Of a DNA stretch of 64,000 bases, positions 1-13,593 are shown piece after piece (within the stretch, counting starts at the first letter, position 1; each line of letters starts with the position of its first letter). Below the pieces are notes generated by a model. It ran no database searches. It was not told the origin of the DNA and saw only the letters and a program-made list of their open reading frames with translations. Source of the stretch: Centroberyx gerrardi (lineage: Eukaryota; Chordata; Actinopteri; Beryciformes; Berycidae); contig NC_136005.1 of NCBI RefSeq assembly GCF_048128805.1, positions 12,765,475-12,829,474 of the forward strand, written 5' to 3'. Position numbers and translations under genes: made by a program.

Positions 1-2490
1 CAATACTTCACAGCCACTATAGCTCTGCCATCCTTTGTGATTCCATCATAAAATGGTTGAACCGCTGAATGGGAGGTAAACCTGTAGTGACTGCAGCTCC
101 CACAGGAATTGAATGTGAAATCAGTAAGGCAACACAGTGTTGTCTTTTACCTGTGACATGTTCAAATAATTTTATCATCAAATTTAAATTTAATGAGACA
201 CTCATGCACTCATACAACCAAAGCAGAGCCTACTTCTGCTTTCTCCATGATTTCATATTGTGAGCTTCAAGTACACATACCTAAGTCACCTGCTTTCCTC
301 CCCGGTGTATCTCAGCGTATGAATGTGTGTGTTATCACAGTAAGTCTGGAGCAGAGGCGGTAAGGGGCTTAACGTTCAGCGCTGTATCTCCTGCATGTTT
401 CTTTAAAGGCGATCTCTATAAGTCACAGCCTGCATTCCCCAATGCCTACTGTGCTGGTATCACTCTCCACCACACACACACACACACACACATCAGGGAG
501 TGGAGAGCTGGCTTTCTCTCGCTCTCTCTCTTTCGCTCTCTAATAGCCCCTTAGAATTATGTATATTTTCTCTCCTCTCCTCTCCTCTCCTCTCCTCTCC
601 TCTCCTCTCCTCTCCTCTCCTCTCCTCTCCTCTCCTCTCCTCTCCTCTCTCCTCTTTATTCTGTAGTGTATCTGCTGAGGGGAAAGTAGGTCTCGTGGTA
701 GTCGGACGTCACCTCATCCCAGTCACAAACAGTGCAACCTCTGCAGTTCTCATTTTCCTACCTTTCCCTCTCTCCACTTCTCCCTATCACTTCCCGCTCT
801 CCCTCTTTTGACTCCTATGAGCGGAATGCACCTCAACGCTGAAGCGACGTGCGAACCAGCCCGCGGTTTTCTGTCTTTTTTCTTTTTTTTTTTTTCATGA
901 AATGACGCCATACCTTCATCGTTCCCTCTGTATCCCCACCCCCTTTGATGCCTCTTTAGCTCTGCACTTGGCTGCTTCAATAATATTTATAGCACAATCT
1001 CTCTCACCCTCTTTCTCCTTTTAATTTTTTTTTTCCTCGAACAAACAAGTCCAATGCCATGGGGCAAAAGACCCCCAACAACACCACCACCACCCCTCCC
1101 CACCTCACCCGCCCCCTTTTCCCTCTGCCCTCTCTCCTTCAGCACTGACAGATAGACAAACGTACTGTTCCCTCTTTCTTTGCCTTTCACCTCTCAAACC
1201 TCCCTCCATCCATCCTGCCGGCCGGGTACAATGCAGGCGCTCTATCCCGCGGCAGGGAGAATGCAGCCCTGAACTAACAATATCACCAAGGCTGCCTGAA
1301 TGCCGCCGAGCCCCATTGTGCTCTGTCAGAGGGGAGTTAACACCCATGTCTGAGCCCAATGAATAGTATTATTGTGTCTGAGACATGCACCGCACCCCCA
1401 GTCCCCCTCCATGTCCCCCTAACTCAACTCGCCCCCCCCTCCCAAACTCGCTTCTCTTGTCCCAACAGTGTAACCCCCCCCACCACCCTCGCAACCCCCT
1501 TCTCTCCCTCCTTAACAGACAGCTCTAACTTCCAAAGCCTCGCCAGCCCACCAGCCTCTAAACCTCTACACTTTACTTCTCTATTCCCTTGGCGGTAAGC
1601 CTGTGGGTTTTAGTCTCTTTTTCAAGCCTGCAGAGGGGTGGAGAGAGGTGGACAGAAGGGCTGTCAGGGCTCTGTGGTGGCTGTGCTGGACGTGGTGAGG
1701 GTATTTTGGGGAGAGTGTGGTGCGGTGTGGTGTGGTGAGGTGAGGTGGGGGTTGAATTTGGCCGTGGCTCTTTCTCTGCTGAGGGACACAATGGGACCAT
1801 GAGTCCTCAAAGAAATGTCCCCCAACTGCTATTATCATAAGAAGAGGGCTGCTGAACCCATTTGAATAATTCTGGATGATACAAAAGCCGAGATGTTTTC
1901 TTTGACAAAGTTTCTATAGAGCACTACTGGTCTGGCCAAAACATTTCCATTCCTTCACACTCACTATGGCCCAAACAGAGTAGGGCGAGGGAAGGGTAGT
2001 TTGGGCATTTTAAATATCCCATCAGTTGTAAACTGATGCTTATATTATTTATTGCTAATAATGGCAAATAAATATAAAACTTTGTGGGCTTCTCTGGCTA
2101 GGGGAGAGCTAAAGGGGTTGGTTGGCGAAGAAAAAGTTTTCCTGGTAAATATTTCTAATGTATTCTATTGATGCAGTGGTGATTTTTATAATGGGCCCAC
2201 TCTCGCTATATTTTGCTATCTGCAGCACATCAGAATCTAATAGCTGAGAGTACCTTTGGCAGGCAGTATCTCTCTGCCTGACACACTTAACTCTCAGGCC
2301 TCCCATCCCTGCGGTTTCTGCTCTCTAAGGTTAGCAGGTTCATATTACCGGCTGAGAGAGGATGCCAGAATCCTCACCCCCCACTTCTCACTGATCAAAG
2401 AGCAGGATTGACATTCAGAGTGGGTAAAACGCTGAAAGTTAAGATTAACTTGTTTTTTCTCCATCTCTGTCTCTGGTTGTTTGTGTACAG
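1..2490. other. Non-coding flank, repeat-rich
   Basis: I see no recognisable coding exon here. The stretch holds a CA repeat at 471-492, a long CTCTC pentamer array near 571-655, and C-rich, T-rich low-complexity sequence from about 850 to 1600. Open frames are short and follow the low-complexity composition. The right edge, about 2440-2490, is a pyrimidine-rich tract ending in TACAG that would work as a 3' splice site. Confidence 0.6.
571..655. repeat. Pentanucleotide (TCTCC)n array
   Basis: About 15 nearly perfect tandem copies of TCTCC, then a decayed end. It is a pure pyrimidine/purine strand asymmetry of about 85 bp. A second array of the same unit lies at 16941-17010. Confidence 0.95.
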
Positions 2491-2631
2491 CAGGAAGAGG
2501 AGGAGGCAGTGGAGGAGGAAGAAGAGAAGCAGAGTGGGTGGAAGGATGGAAGGATAGAAGGATAGAAACAGTTGGAGGAGGTGGTTAGAAGCGGGTGAAC
2601 CCAGAGCAGGTGAACACAGCTGTGGATCGCC

Positions 2632-2970
2632 ATGGGCTCTCTGGCTGCCTTCCTCCTGTGGCTCGGCGCTGCATACAGGGGTCCCGGGGAGCCGGCAGGG
2701 GCCAGCCAAAGCAGCGGCAGAGTGGGCAGGCTAGGCCAGCCGAGCCAGGAGAGAGGCAGGTGAGGCGGGTGAGCCGAGCTCTCATCCCCGCCGGCTAGCA
2801 GCCTCCACGGCAGAGCGGAGCAGCGCGGAGCAGCAGAAATCAATACAGAGGAGAGAGGCTAGCAGAGGTCGCCCAGCACTGCCTGCAGGCCTCAGAGCCC
2901 AGGGACCAACCACCACCACCACCACCACCACCACCACACCACCACACCACCACCGCTCGCAGCACCTCTC

Positions 2971-3013
<43 letters not shown>

Positions 3014-3158
3014 CTCGCTCTCTCTCGCTCTCTTTCTGCAACAGTCCCAGCACCAGCCAGGGCCAGGGCCCTAACCCTGCAACCACCCCACACGCTGTGT
3101 GTGTGTGCGTCAGTACGTGCACTTCTAAGTGTGAAACAGAGAGAGAGAGAGAGAGAGG

Positions 3159-3214
<56 letters not shown>

Positions 3215-5501
3215 TCTTTGTGTGTGGTTCAGCTGGAGGGGTTTTTGCTGGGTCCAACACCACTTGATAAAACTTTGCCAGAGAGAGATGGAGACAGCAA
3301 GGGAGGAAGAGAAATGGAAGAAGAATAAGACAGGACGTCGAAGGTCTCTCTCTTCCACCCCCTCCCACTTATTACTCATTCCACCTAACTGTTTGAATAA
3401 GGATTCAATGGAGACTGTACACAGGACGTTCTGCTCAGTCCCCCTTCCAAGCACGTAGCGCACAATATTCCTCAGATCTCATGAGCCAGGATGAAAGGAC
3501 AATTTGAACTTTTTCTCTTATCCGCTGTATCAGACACAACCTGTCTTTTCGCCTTAGATTTTCTTACCCTCGCTACAGCAGCTCCCATCAGAGGATATGG
3601 CAGTGCGGTATTGATCTATAAGGTGGAAGAAAGGAAGGAGGGCCTGGGTTTTCATACCTCTCTCTGTGTGTGTGGAAATAGCACCTGAAGTCCACTTACT
3701 GCTGTGCAGCAGGAATCCCACGGCAGCAGAAGTGAATGGCTGCTAATTGAATGAGAGATGAAAAGGACAGTGGTCGTACCTGTTCAGTGCCCCCTCCTCC
3801 TGTCTAACACCACTTGGTTTTTCATCTGACTTTTTCTCCTCCACATTTATAAAAGCCCTTCTCCACATAAAGAGACTCGCTCTTCAGATATGTAATGAAA
3901 ATTGCTGGCGACTAAAGAAAATTGGCAAAATCCTTTGGAATGAAAATACCTGGCTTAACATCAGTGCAGAGAGGAGAACCTCAGTGGAAGAGAATCAAGT
4001 ATATTTGATTTTTTTTTTTTTGTGCGTGCAGGGATAGAGACATCCTGCTTAAAACTTTAGTCTTGAGAGGTTATACCCCACAACATTTTTATTTGTGGAC
4101 TGGACAGGACATAAAAGGACAGTTGGGCCCACAACAGGACATTTTTCCAAGCGTGAGACCTCCAGAGTGTACAAAGGAACGCATACCTCTTGGTGAGTAC
4201 AATATCATCGTTTAATGGTTCAATTTGTTATAAGTAAAAATGATAATGTGAGAAAAAAAAATAGTCTGACAGCTGTATAAGAAATAACGCTAACAAAAAA
4301 TAAGAAATATTCTCCTTCTCGATAACGGTGTTATCAAAAGGTAACATCTGTGCTCAGAAGTACATGTGTGTTTTTAAACTGAACACAGAAGCTCTGTGTT
4401 GTAGTTGATCTCCTCAGTCAGCTCTCAACAGGAGCCCTGGGGTGTGATCATACTGTCAGTGACTGCTGGAGGAGTTAGTTGTTGTTGCCTGTACCAGGCA
4501 GCGTATTAAAGAAAGATTCCCCCTCGCCTGCCAATCTCCTGGCACAGAGAGAGTGAGACTGGCGCCTCTCTATGCTTCAGCCTGGCAGCGACCCATGCTT
4601 ACAAAATGGCCGATTCCTGTCTGCCAGCTGTCTCCCTCAGCCAAGATGGCGCTCGGTCGCCTTTTAATGCCCGCTGTTTGCCATCTGCCCTCTAATTGTT
4701 AACGGCTATGCAAATGTCTTGTAATTGCATTTGCATGTGCTTGATACTTAACCCCTCCCCCCTTGATTGTAAATAATAGCGCTAGTGTAAAAGGAAAAAA
4801 AAGGAAAAACAATCCCGCGCGGTCACTGAATGAATACACAGCAGGAACAATTAGCAAATGAATGTTGCCTGTTGTTGCCCTCCTCTTTACTTCTCTTTAA
4901 TCTCACCTTATTCTTCATGCGAATCATTGATAGCGTTTTCTTGCTTTTGATGCTAGCTGAAAAATGGAGCGTCACCCCGTCTTTCACTCAGCCAGCCATT
5001 CTGAGACGCTGATGTGTCTTCTCATTGTGCCATATGTGACATCTGTGGTTGGCTGCATTAGCAGGGTACCCAGCCTCCTCTGACAGGCAAAGCCCACACT
5101 GTAAAGGAGAGCAAGAGCGGGAGAGAGGCATAACATAATGACCTCATTAGCATGCTCAGCACTCCCCGCTATAGGCCCTGGTGCGCTGCTGCGCCGTGGG
5201 ACCCACCGGTGTACGCCCTTCTCACAGCACTCAGCATGCAACATTGTGTTCTCCCCACACAATGCGGCGCTTCATACAGGCTTTATTACGCCTTGTCAAA
5301 GCGCAGGGGGATCAGGGGTATCAGTGCAGAAGCAGCAGGATACGGGCTGTGTACGTGGAACAGGAGATGTATTGGTGCTTTATGGTCTTAATGTGGTGTT
5401 AGCTGTGCTGATGGATCCACTGTTGCTGTTGTTGTGCATTGACATGTGTGTTTGTGTGTGTGTGTGTTTATGTTTGTGTGTCTGAATATGTGCGTGCTAT
5501 A

Positions 5502-5539
<38 letters not shown>

Positions 5540-7462
5540 TGCAATTGTCCGTTTCGCTGTGGACTCCCAAGGCATTCGTGGCTGTTTTCACCTGTCAGTG
5601 CTAATTATTGGAGAGCGGTTTTGGTGAATTGTCTGTGTCCTGGAAATAGGCTATCATCCACTCTGAAGACCTACTGTATGGGTGTCTCTGTCTCTCTGTC
5701 CGTCTGTGGCAGTGCAGCCTTGAACTTCACAGCAAGGATTGGACACACACACACACACACATGCACACACACACTCTCTCCTCAGCGGGAGCCCATGACA
5801 AGAGAACCAAAGCGCATATAGGCGGTTTTCTTGTTTATTGGCACACTGGGCTGAGGCAGCCAGCTATCAGCGCTGAAACGTATAGCCAAGTCACACAGGT
5901 CACACTCCTGATTTAAAACCTATAGTGGAATTCTATGGAGAACTTATTGCTTCCTTCTGACAAAAGGCTGAAATAGGACATCATTTTGCCGCTTCAGCGT
6001 GAATGTAGTCTTCACCTGTCACACTTGGGCATGGACTGGCTCTTTGCATTGCTGGCATGGCGAACAAATGAATGTGTGTGTGTGTTAGTGTGTGTGTGTG
6101 AAAAAGAGAAATAGCAAGAGTGTGAAATACGTTTGACAATCAATTGCTGTTAACCATCCTTTCATAGCGTGAAAACAAAAGCACCGTGATCCATTTATAG
6201 CGAACGGAAAGATTCTGCCAAGCTTCATACCGCTGATATGCCCCGCCATACATTTTCTACCATTGCAAAGATGTATTATTTAACATCTCTAAATGGCTGC
6301 TTACAGAGCAACGGGTGACGTTTGTAAAATACGGGCTATATTTTGTCCTTGAAAGCTGTTGGTGGATTGCCACATTGCCCTGAATTGTCTTGTAAGTAGT
6401 GTGGTAAACAGTGAGGCGGGACCGCACAGCGCTGAAGGTAGCAGACGTGTGCTGTCATTTACCGATTCAAAGGAGGCTGCTCCACCCCCCATTATCTTCC
6501 TCTCCATCGGGCTGAGGCAGTTTTAATCAAGCCTCTTGGTCTAATCTGCCTATAGTGACACTGATGAGACGGAGGTGGAGCAGAGCGGGTTTCGTTTTAG
6601 ACCCCACGCTAGCTGGCGTTAGCCTGGGGGGGCTGCAGGCTACTGTATCCTTTTGTGGGTAAAATGGCAGTCAAGAAGACAGGCAGGCAGGCCGGCGCAC
6701 ATCACTGTGTTGCTCTCACTGTGTGGCTGGCTGGGAGGCATCAGCTAAACTAGACTAGATCGAATTTGTTTCATTTATTCGTTAATTTGTTACATTTTTA
6801 TTTGACCTATTTTTCCAGGTTAGTTAACCCCTTTGAAATGTAGGTTCTCTTTTACAATGGGGACCTGGCCAAGACAGCAGCAGCACATTATGTTACAGAT
6901 AGAACAACAACAATAAAAAAAAAAAACCCCAACACAATTCATAGTAATTGACAGTTTCAGAAACACTGAGACAAACAGGGATGGAGAGAGAGACAAGAGA
7001 AAGACAGAGAGAAAGCAAAAAGAGACAGACAGAGGAAAAAACAGTTCGCAGAGTCCAAAAATGTCAAACGTAAAAATGTAAAACGTGTCCTAACGTCTTG
7101 GATTTGTGTGTGTGTGTGTGTGTGTTCACTACAGAAGGGTGGGGTTAGACAGAGGGATGGACGACAAGCCAGGGGAGGTGGGGTGTCTGGGTGGGACACC
7201 AAGTCTTTATGAGAAGAGGGGAGGAAAAAAGGGGAGAGAATAGTTTGTCTGGGTCACAGGGGGGTGAAAGGGTGTGTGTATGTGGGGGGGGGGGGGCAGT
7301 TTTATTCTTCATTTGCATATTCAGAACAGCTAGGGAGGCCATATGTTTTATGAAGCGCCAGACGAACATAACACCCTACCTTACATGCTAGTCTGCCACT
7401 GCAACTGTTACATACGCACGCATGCACAAGCCCAAGCCCAAGCACACACATACATGCACACC

Positions 7463-7507
<45 letters not shown>

Positions 7508-7797
7508 GCCAATCCATATCAACTGCCATTTGGGTATGAATGTGTCCATTCACACTTACTCACAGAAAAAAAAAACCCTCTCCACCACCATCTCTCCTGC
7601 AGAAAGCTTTTATGCTAATGACGGTTACAGCCATGTGTGTTACTACGCTGCTGCAATTATGCATAATTCAGCACAAAGGGAACAGACAGGCTGGGTACAG
7701 TAGATCCTGCTTCAGCCGGACGTACTGCAGGCAGGCAGAATATTATTAGACTAGGTGTGTGCATGTGCTTGTGTGCAGGTGTGTGTGTTTATGCCTG

Positions 7798-7833
<36 letters not shown>

Positions 7834-9596
7834 TGTGTGAGGGAGCAAAGAACTTAGAAAGTAGGCAATACCCACACCTTTCTATTCTCATAGGCTCTAC
7901 TGCTAAGACCAAACAGATTCACCAGTAGTGCTCAGGCCACATACTGACACATCAAATTCAAAACCAAATTATTTTAACAAACAATTTTGGTGATTGGTAG
8001 TATTTAGGTAGATGATGCACATTTGCATCTTTGAATATTTTAATTTGTGATAATAATTCTGGCAAAATGATGAATACATATTAAATGTCTTTTGCCAAAT
8101 ACCATTTCTTGTTATGCTCAGAATGTCGCTTTGTGCTAGCTCCCAAGGAACTAAGCATGTGCGTCGTTTTCATCAAATTGTTACATGATTGAACATTTAA
8201 TTTGGTCAGAGTGAAATGAAAAGTCCTCCTAAAATTTATTGTGAACATCATCATATATTAGAAAAAACAAAAACACTGACCAATATTTAGATAAGGCCCA
8301 AGTCTCAGAGTGAGGCAGTTTTATTCATTTCTAAACACCAGGAATGTTTTTGGGGTATTTACTGTAGAGGCTTTTTCTGGAGCGGTTGGTGTGTGGACTG
8401 TTCATTTGTGTGTGAATGTCGTCCGGTCCTGTGAAGCTTTCCTCATTCGGACTGCCCACTGCTTTTTATTTGCTTAGGTATTGATTGAATGTGTTCCACC
8501 CACTGAAGTAATAGTTGCTGAAAGCATTTACAGCCATTGCTCAATTCACCCAGACCCATTCCACATTTCTCTTCCTTCTTTGTTGTGGTCAAACAAATAA
8601 GTGGGACGTTCTGTCTCAAACCACTTTATCATTCAAATGAAAAAAAATAATTTGAATGTGTGCTCTGCACTGCATTGGTATGTTTTTGAATACATCAGAA
8701 AAAGGTAAATTGGTCATTTTTGACTTGTCATTTCCAAATACTTCCCTCATATGAAGATGCTTTCAAAAATATAAGTAGCTTTGCAGTTATTTGTTGCATG
8801 GAAGTAAAAACATTTTATTGTGAAGAGATTGCTGAGTCTAGATGATCAAGCACGCTTATTTTTGTAGGTGCATGTTTTCATGGATTGCACTTTGCATTTT
8901 GCAAAATTCTTTCTACATGTATGAAAGGAATTAATTTCCATAAATTGCTTGATTTTTTTTTTTTGCAGTGAAGAGGACCATCCATTATTTCCTACAAATC
9001 AAGCCATTTGTGATTTTGTTTGTACGATTTCCAATAATTCAGATAATTAGCGTATGTATTTGTAACACATATCTTTTCTGCCTGTCATTTAATGACACAA
9101 ATTGCACTTATGACCAAAATCTTTTTCTGCTCCTTGAAGTAACAGCAGTAAGTTTATTTTTTCAAGCTGCACTTGGCAGACCGAACTAAATTCATTTAAT
9201 TGATACTCAAGCAAATTCCTGGTGTGAAACTACTCACCTTCGGAAGTGATTCCTGAAACAAGCGTTGCTGCTGCTGCTATTTTAGAGCTGCAACACTGAA
9301 CCCCAATTCTGATTACAGACTCGGGGAAAAAGAGTCAGGCATTTATCCAAGTCACTGATTATGTCATTTCAACAGGCTGCAAACACTCAGACGGGCTAGA
9401 CAGCTCTGAGGGGAGAATTATGAAGCCGGAGCGGAATGGAGGCTGTATGAAAAGGAAATGAAAATGGAGTAGTGCTGTATGTGTGATTAAACTGCCTGCT
9501 CGCTAGCAAAAGGCCACGCTGGAGTAGCACAGGCCTGAGATTTGGCCATAATGAAAATGTGAGGGTGGAGGGGTTTGAACCCCCTGAATGACGTGT

Positions 9597-9632
<36 letters not shown>

Positions 9633-11642
9633 ACACATGCATTATATACAGTACGTATATGCTCATGCTGAATGGTTTATGTGAGAGAGAAGTTGAGAGA
9701 GACTGCAGATGCAATTTGAGAGATTTTAGAGACCAAGCAAGAAACCAGATGAAGTAAAATCACAGAGTGGAAACAAACCTGAAAGAAAGAAAAGCTTCAC
9801 TAATTATAAAGGAAGCATTTTGATTAATGTTTAGCCGATAATTCATACAAACCGCAGAAAATCCTGCAGAAGTGGTTGCCATTAGAAACAGGCAGACAGG
9901 ATCACGGTAGCCGACCACATAAATATTAAATTCTACCATTCAGATGCAGAGGCAGCATCCCGGTCACCAAGCGTGGGAACAGGCGAAATGATTAGGGGAT
10001 GAGGGGGTGTGGGTGGCGGAGGGGGTTGTGCTCAGGCCGTGGCTAGACGCCCCAGCTGCACTGACTTCCATTCAGAAGCAGGTGAGGAAGGACCTCAGGG
10101 GTCAAGGTCAGGGGGGCGGGGGGGGTATCACTGGGAGGGGGGGGTCGTCTGCTGTGCATCCCTGGCTGGCTGTCTGGGTGCTGCTAGGTGCTTCTGTGTT
10201 TGCTTATTTTATAAGCTGCTTCTTATTGCTTCGCTCTGGGGAGAGCTTCAGCGGAGAGGCAGGGGAACCCAGCCCCCTCCGCCGGCCGCTGGCCCGGCTC
10301 CAGCCGGCCATCAGCCAAATCTAGCCAGAAATCTGTCCTGTAGCCTCGTCAACCCGCTGGTCAAACAACCCCCAGCCCAACACAGTCAAACCCAGTCAGA
10401 CACTATGACAGCCCCCCTTGTCTGTCTCAGTCTGGTGCCTCCTGTAATTTAACATGTTGGCTCAGGGTTCATCTTATGTCCACGCCACAATCAGAAGTGT
10501 GTGTAATGCATGAAATGCACTTATTTCAATTGCTTCGGCTGTATCCATAAGAGACTAATTGTAGGCTACTCTCAGGGTGTTACAGAGATGTTTTGCAATG
10601 ATTTTTTAAATAATTACATTTTGATTCAAATCTAATTTCTGTTTCATCCTGGGTGTGACAAAATAAAGATTCAGTATAATGTGGTTATGATTGTTCTCCC
10701 ATTGTACTCTTCCACATTGTACTGCTTAGTAACATCTATACTGCATCTCCAGTCCTGTGGTAATCGAGGAGATCTCGGTCATTTGCTAATTGCATCCGTT
10801 GTAATATTCCATTCTTTACGGTATGTGACATTTTCTTGATGAAACCTCCCATCAATAGTAATCCTCTTTATTGGTTAAATGCAGTTGGTCACTGTATCAT
10901 TGCCATTTCATCAAATCATCTCTGGGGCGAGTGCATGAGCTTGCGGCGCATTACGCTGCTTTGAAATAAACAGTGCAAGCCCTTTAAGAGGAGGGACTGC
11001 AGCACGCGAGATCCTTGGCGGAGGAGAGGAAGAGTAGAGGAGAGGAGAGAAGAGGAGATCTGGAGGGAGGAAGGGGAGAGAGATGGCCAGGTAAAGGAGG
11101 GAGAACGAGGGGGAGAGATGAGGAAAAGAGAGGATGGAAGAAGAGAGGAAAGGAGTGGAGGAGAGAGGAGAGAAGTGGAGAGGAGTGGAGACTCAAGCTA
11201 ACCCACCCTGCGGTAGCCAGCTTCCATTCTTCATCGGGGACTTATGCTTCATTAGACTGTCTGAAAGAAAGACCCGCTTTCCCTCATCACCTCAATAGAC
11301 CGGTCCCCCTTCTCTTCCACAGCCTGGAGGGTATTCCTACAAAACCCACCTCCCTTACCCCCCCGTTTCCCCCCCACCATCCCTGCTCCTAATCGTCTCA
11401 ACTCGCGCTGAAATCAAGCTTAGTAACGGCAGTTTTGTGAGCCCCTCTGGCCCCCCACCCCACCCCCTCCGCACCCCTCTCCACCCCCCACCCCCCCACC
11501 TCCTCCTATCATCCTCCGATCCCCACCAGCTCCCCTTCTCTGCTCATTCACTCACCTTGGTCAGACACACCACCCACCCACTGCTTAAATCCCTATCAGC
11601 ATGTCAAGTAAATGTCTGCCCAGCTGGGGTTGACACACATAT

Positions 11643-11682
<40 letters not shown>

Positions 11683-13552
11683 ACACAAATATAGATGCAC
11701 TGCACACACAATCTTTTGCTTGCTTCTGGGGTTTAGCCTTCCTCCCTGCTGACCCTTTTCACCCGTCTTTTGCTCTCTTTCCTCTCTCCCTGCCTCTCTT
11801 TCCCCCCTCTGCCTCTCCTAAGGCAGTGTTCTGACAGGATGGTTTGGCTAGCTGACTATATCTGCAAGAGGTTTATCAGAGGAGTTTTACCGTGCCTCCA
11901 CTGTAGCCTACCTATTTTTATTTTTCAAAATTATCATTAAAACCGCTGCTCAAAAAGGCAAATGTTACCTCACTCCGCGCTCACCTTCAAACACCATCGG
12001 TTTGGTTAAAGGTTACTGGAATCCGATCTTCCAAATTTGTTACAGTAAAATCTGGTGAGTTTATCTTCTAATAAAATCTGGAGCTAAAATATCTGTGTTA
12101 CATTTTAAGAAATATGGTTTTATATTTTTCATACCTTTAAGTAGGTGTGCTACAACCAAACCAGTCCTTCATTTGCAGAGTTTTTCTGGGAAGACGCAAA
12201 AAAATTCAGGACTCAGGAACATTTATCTAACAGATATTTTTCTATTAAAAAGAACCTGGTTGTTCAAAGATTTATAAGATAAATTATGTATAAGATAGCG
12301 TTGCATTACGTTGTATTATCTTTCTCAGCTGTAACATTATTTTTACAGACATATCAGCATTTTACTGAGATGTAATTACTTTGTGATAAAGTAAGATTAG
12401 ATTGTGATTAAGATGTTTGTCATAGGCAAGACAATATGTGGAGATCCGGTTTGTCTGTCGGCGCGCAAGAGCTGGTGTGTCGCCTCGTGCGTATTTGCAT
12501 TTCCGTCTGCAATGAAACCAATTGTATTTATTTTATTGAGCTGCTCAGAGGAGGGGAAGTGATTTGGGGCCACTTGCTGGATTTCCCCTGGTCATCTCAT
12601 TTGTCAGAAACTCATCCTTGATCTAATCTCTTACTCTGACTTGCTCAAAAAATACCAGCCTCAGTCTCCGTCTCGTGGGTCGTAAAAATTCTTTTGTTTA
12701 ATTTGTGTCTATATTTGCTCTCCTGGTGCTACTTTATGCTGTTAGCCTCTATCTTTCTCCCCCGCCTGTGTTTCTGATTCCCATATCCACCGCTGATATC
12801 ATTAACATAGAGGGGAACAGGGCACACTGAGATCCCAGCAGACTTTAAAAACACACAGCTCCCCTACTTCTTCTCACGGCAGAATAAAGTGACCGTTTTC
12901 CCTTTTTTTTTTCCCTCCCCCCCGCTCCAACCCACATTTCAATCATTACTGTGATTTTTGGGGACAATGACTAGCGCGGTGCATTCTCAGCAGTGGCCCT
13001 GCCTCTGCCAACGTAGCACAATCTTTATGTAAATGTATTCAGATGCATTCTCAGCCCATAGACCATCATCTCTGCTGGGTGGTGGAGGCTGTTCAGTCAG
13101 ATTGCTGCTGTAGCCGGCTAGCAGGCTGAAAACGTGCTACGCGGCTGGTGATGCGCGCGGCGAGGTGGACCCCTGCCAACCAGCCCGAGAAACCCCTATT
13201 AAACACCATGTTTATATTGGGCTGTGATTTACAAATGTCCGCTTTCTTGCCTTTGGGCATTTGCACCCCCTATGTCATTTTGCTTTTTCATCAGGCACGC
13301 AGCAGACAGCTATAGAATAGAGTCGAGGGGTCCTTGCTGCATGTGCATGGGGAGACGGGGAGGGGAGGGGAGGGGAGGCGAGCGAGCGAGCGAGAAGAGG
13401 AGGTGTGTGCGCATTTTCATCTTAGTGGGCACTCCTCTCTGGATCCCAGTTCTCTATTCATATTGAGATATTCCTGGGTGCATCGACACAATTACACGCA
13501 CGCACACATGGGCACGCACACACACACAGACACACACACATGGGTACGCACA

Positions 13553-13593
<41 letters not shown>

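Noticed and set aside
2445..2843. Minus-strand 132-codon frame over candidate exon A
   Set aside because: Low-complexity Ser-rich translation of purine-rich DNA; no splice or family support.
7343..7703. Overlapping open frames encoding HTHTHT/CVCVCV runs, here and at many other sites
   Set aside because: These are translations of CA/GT microsatellites.
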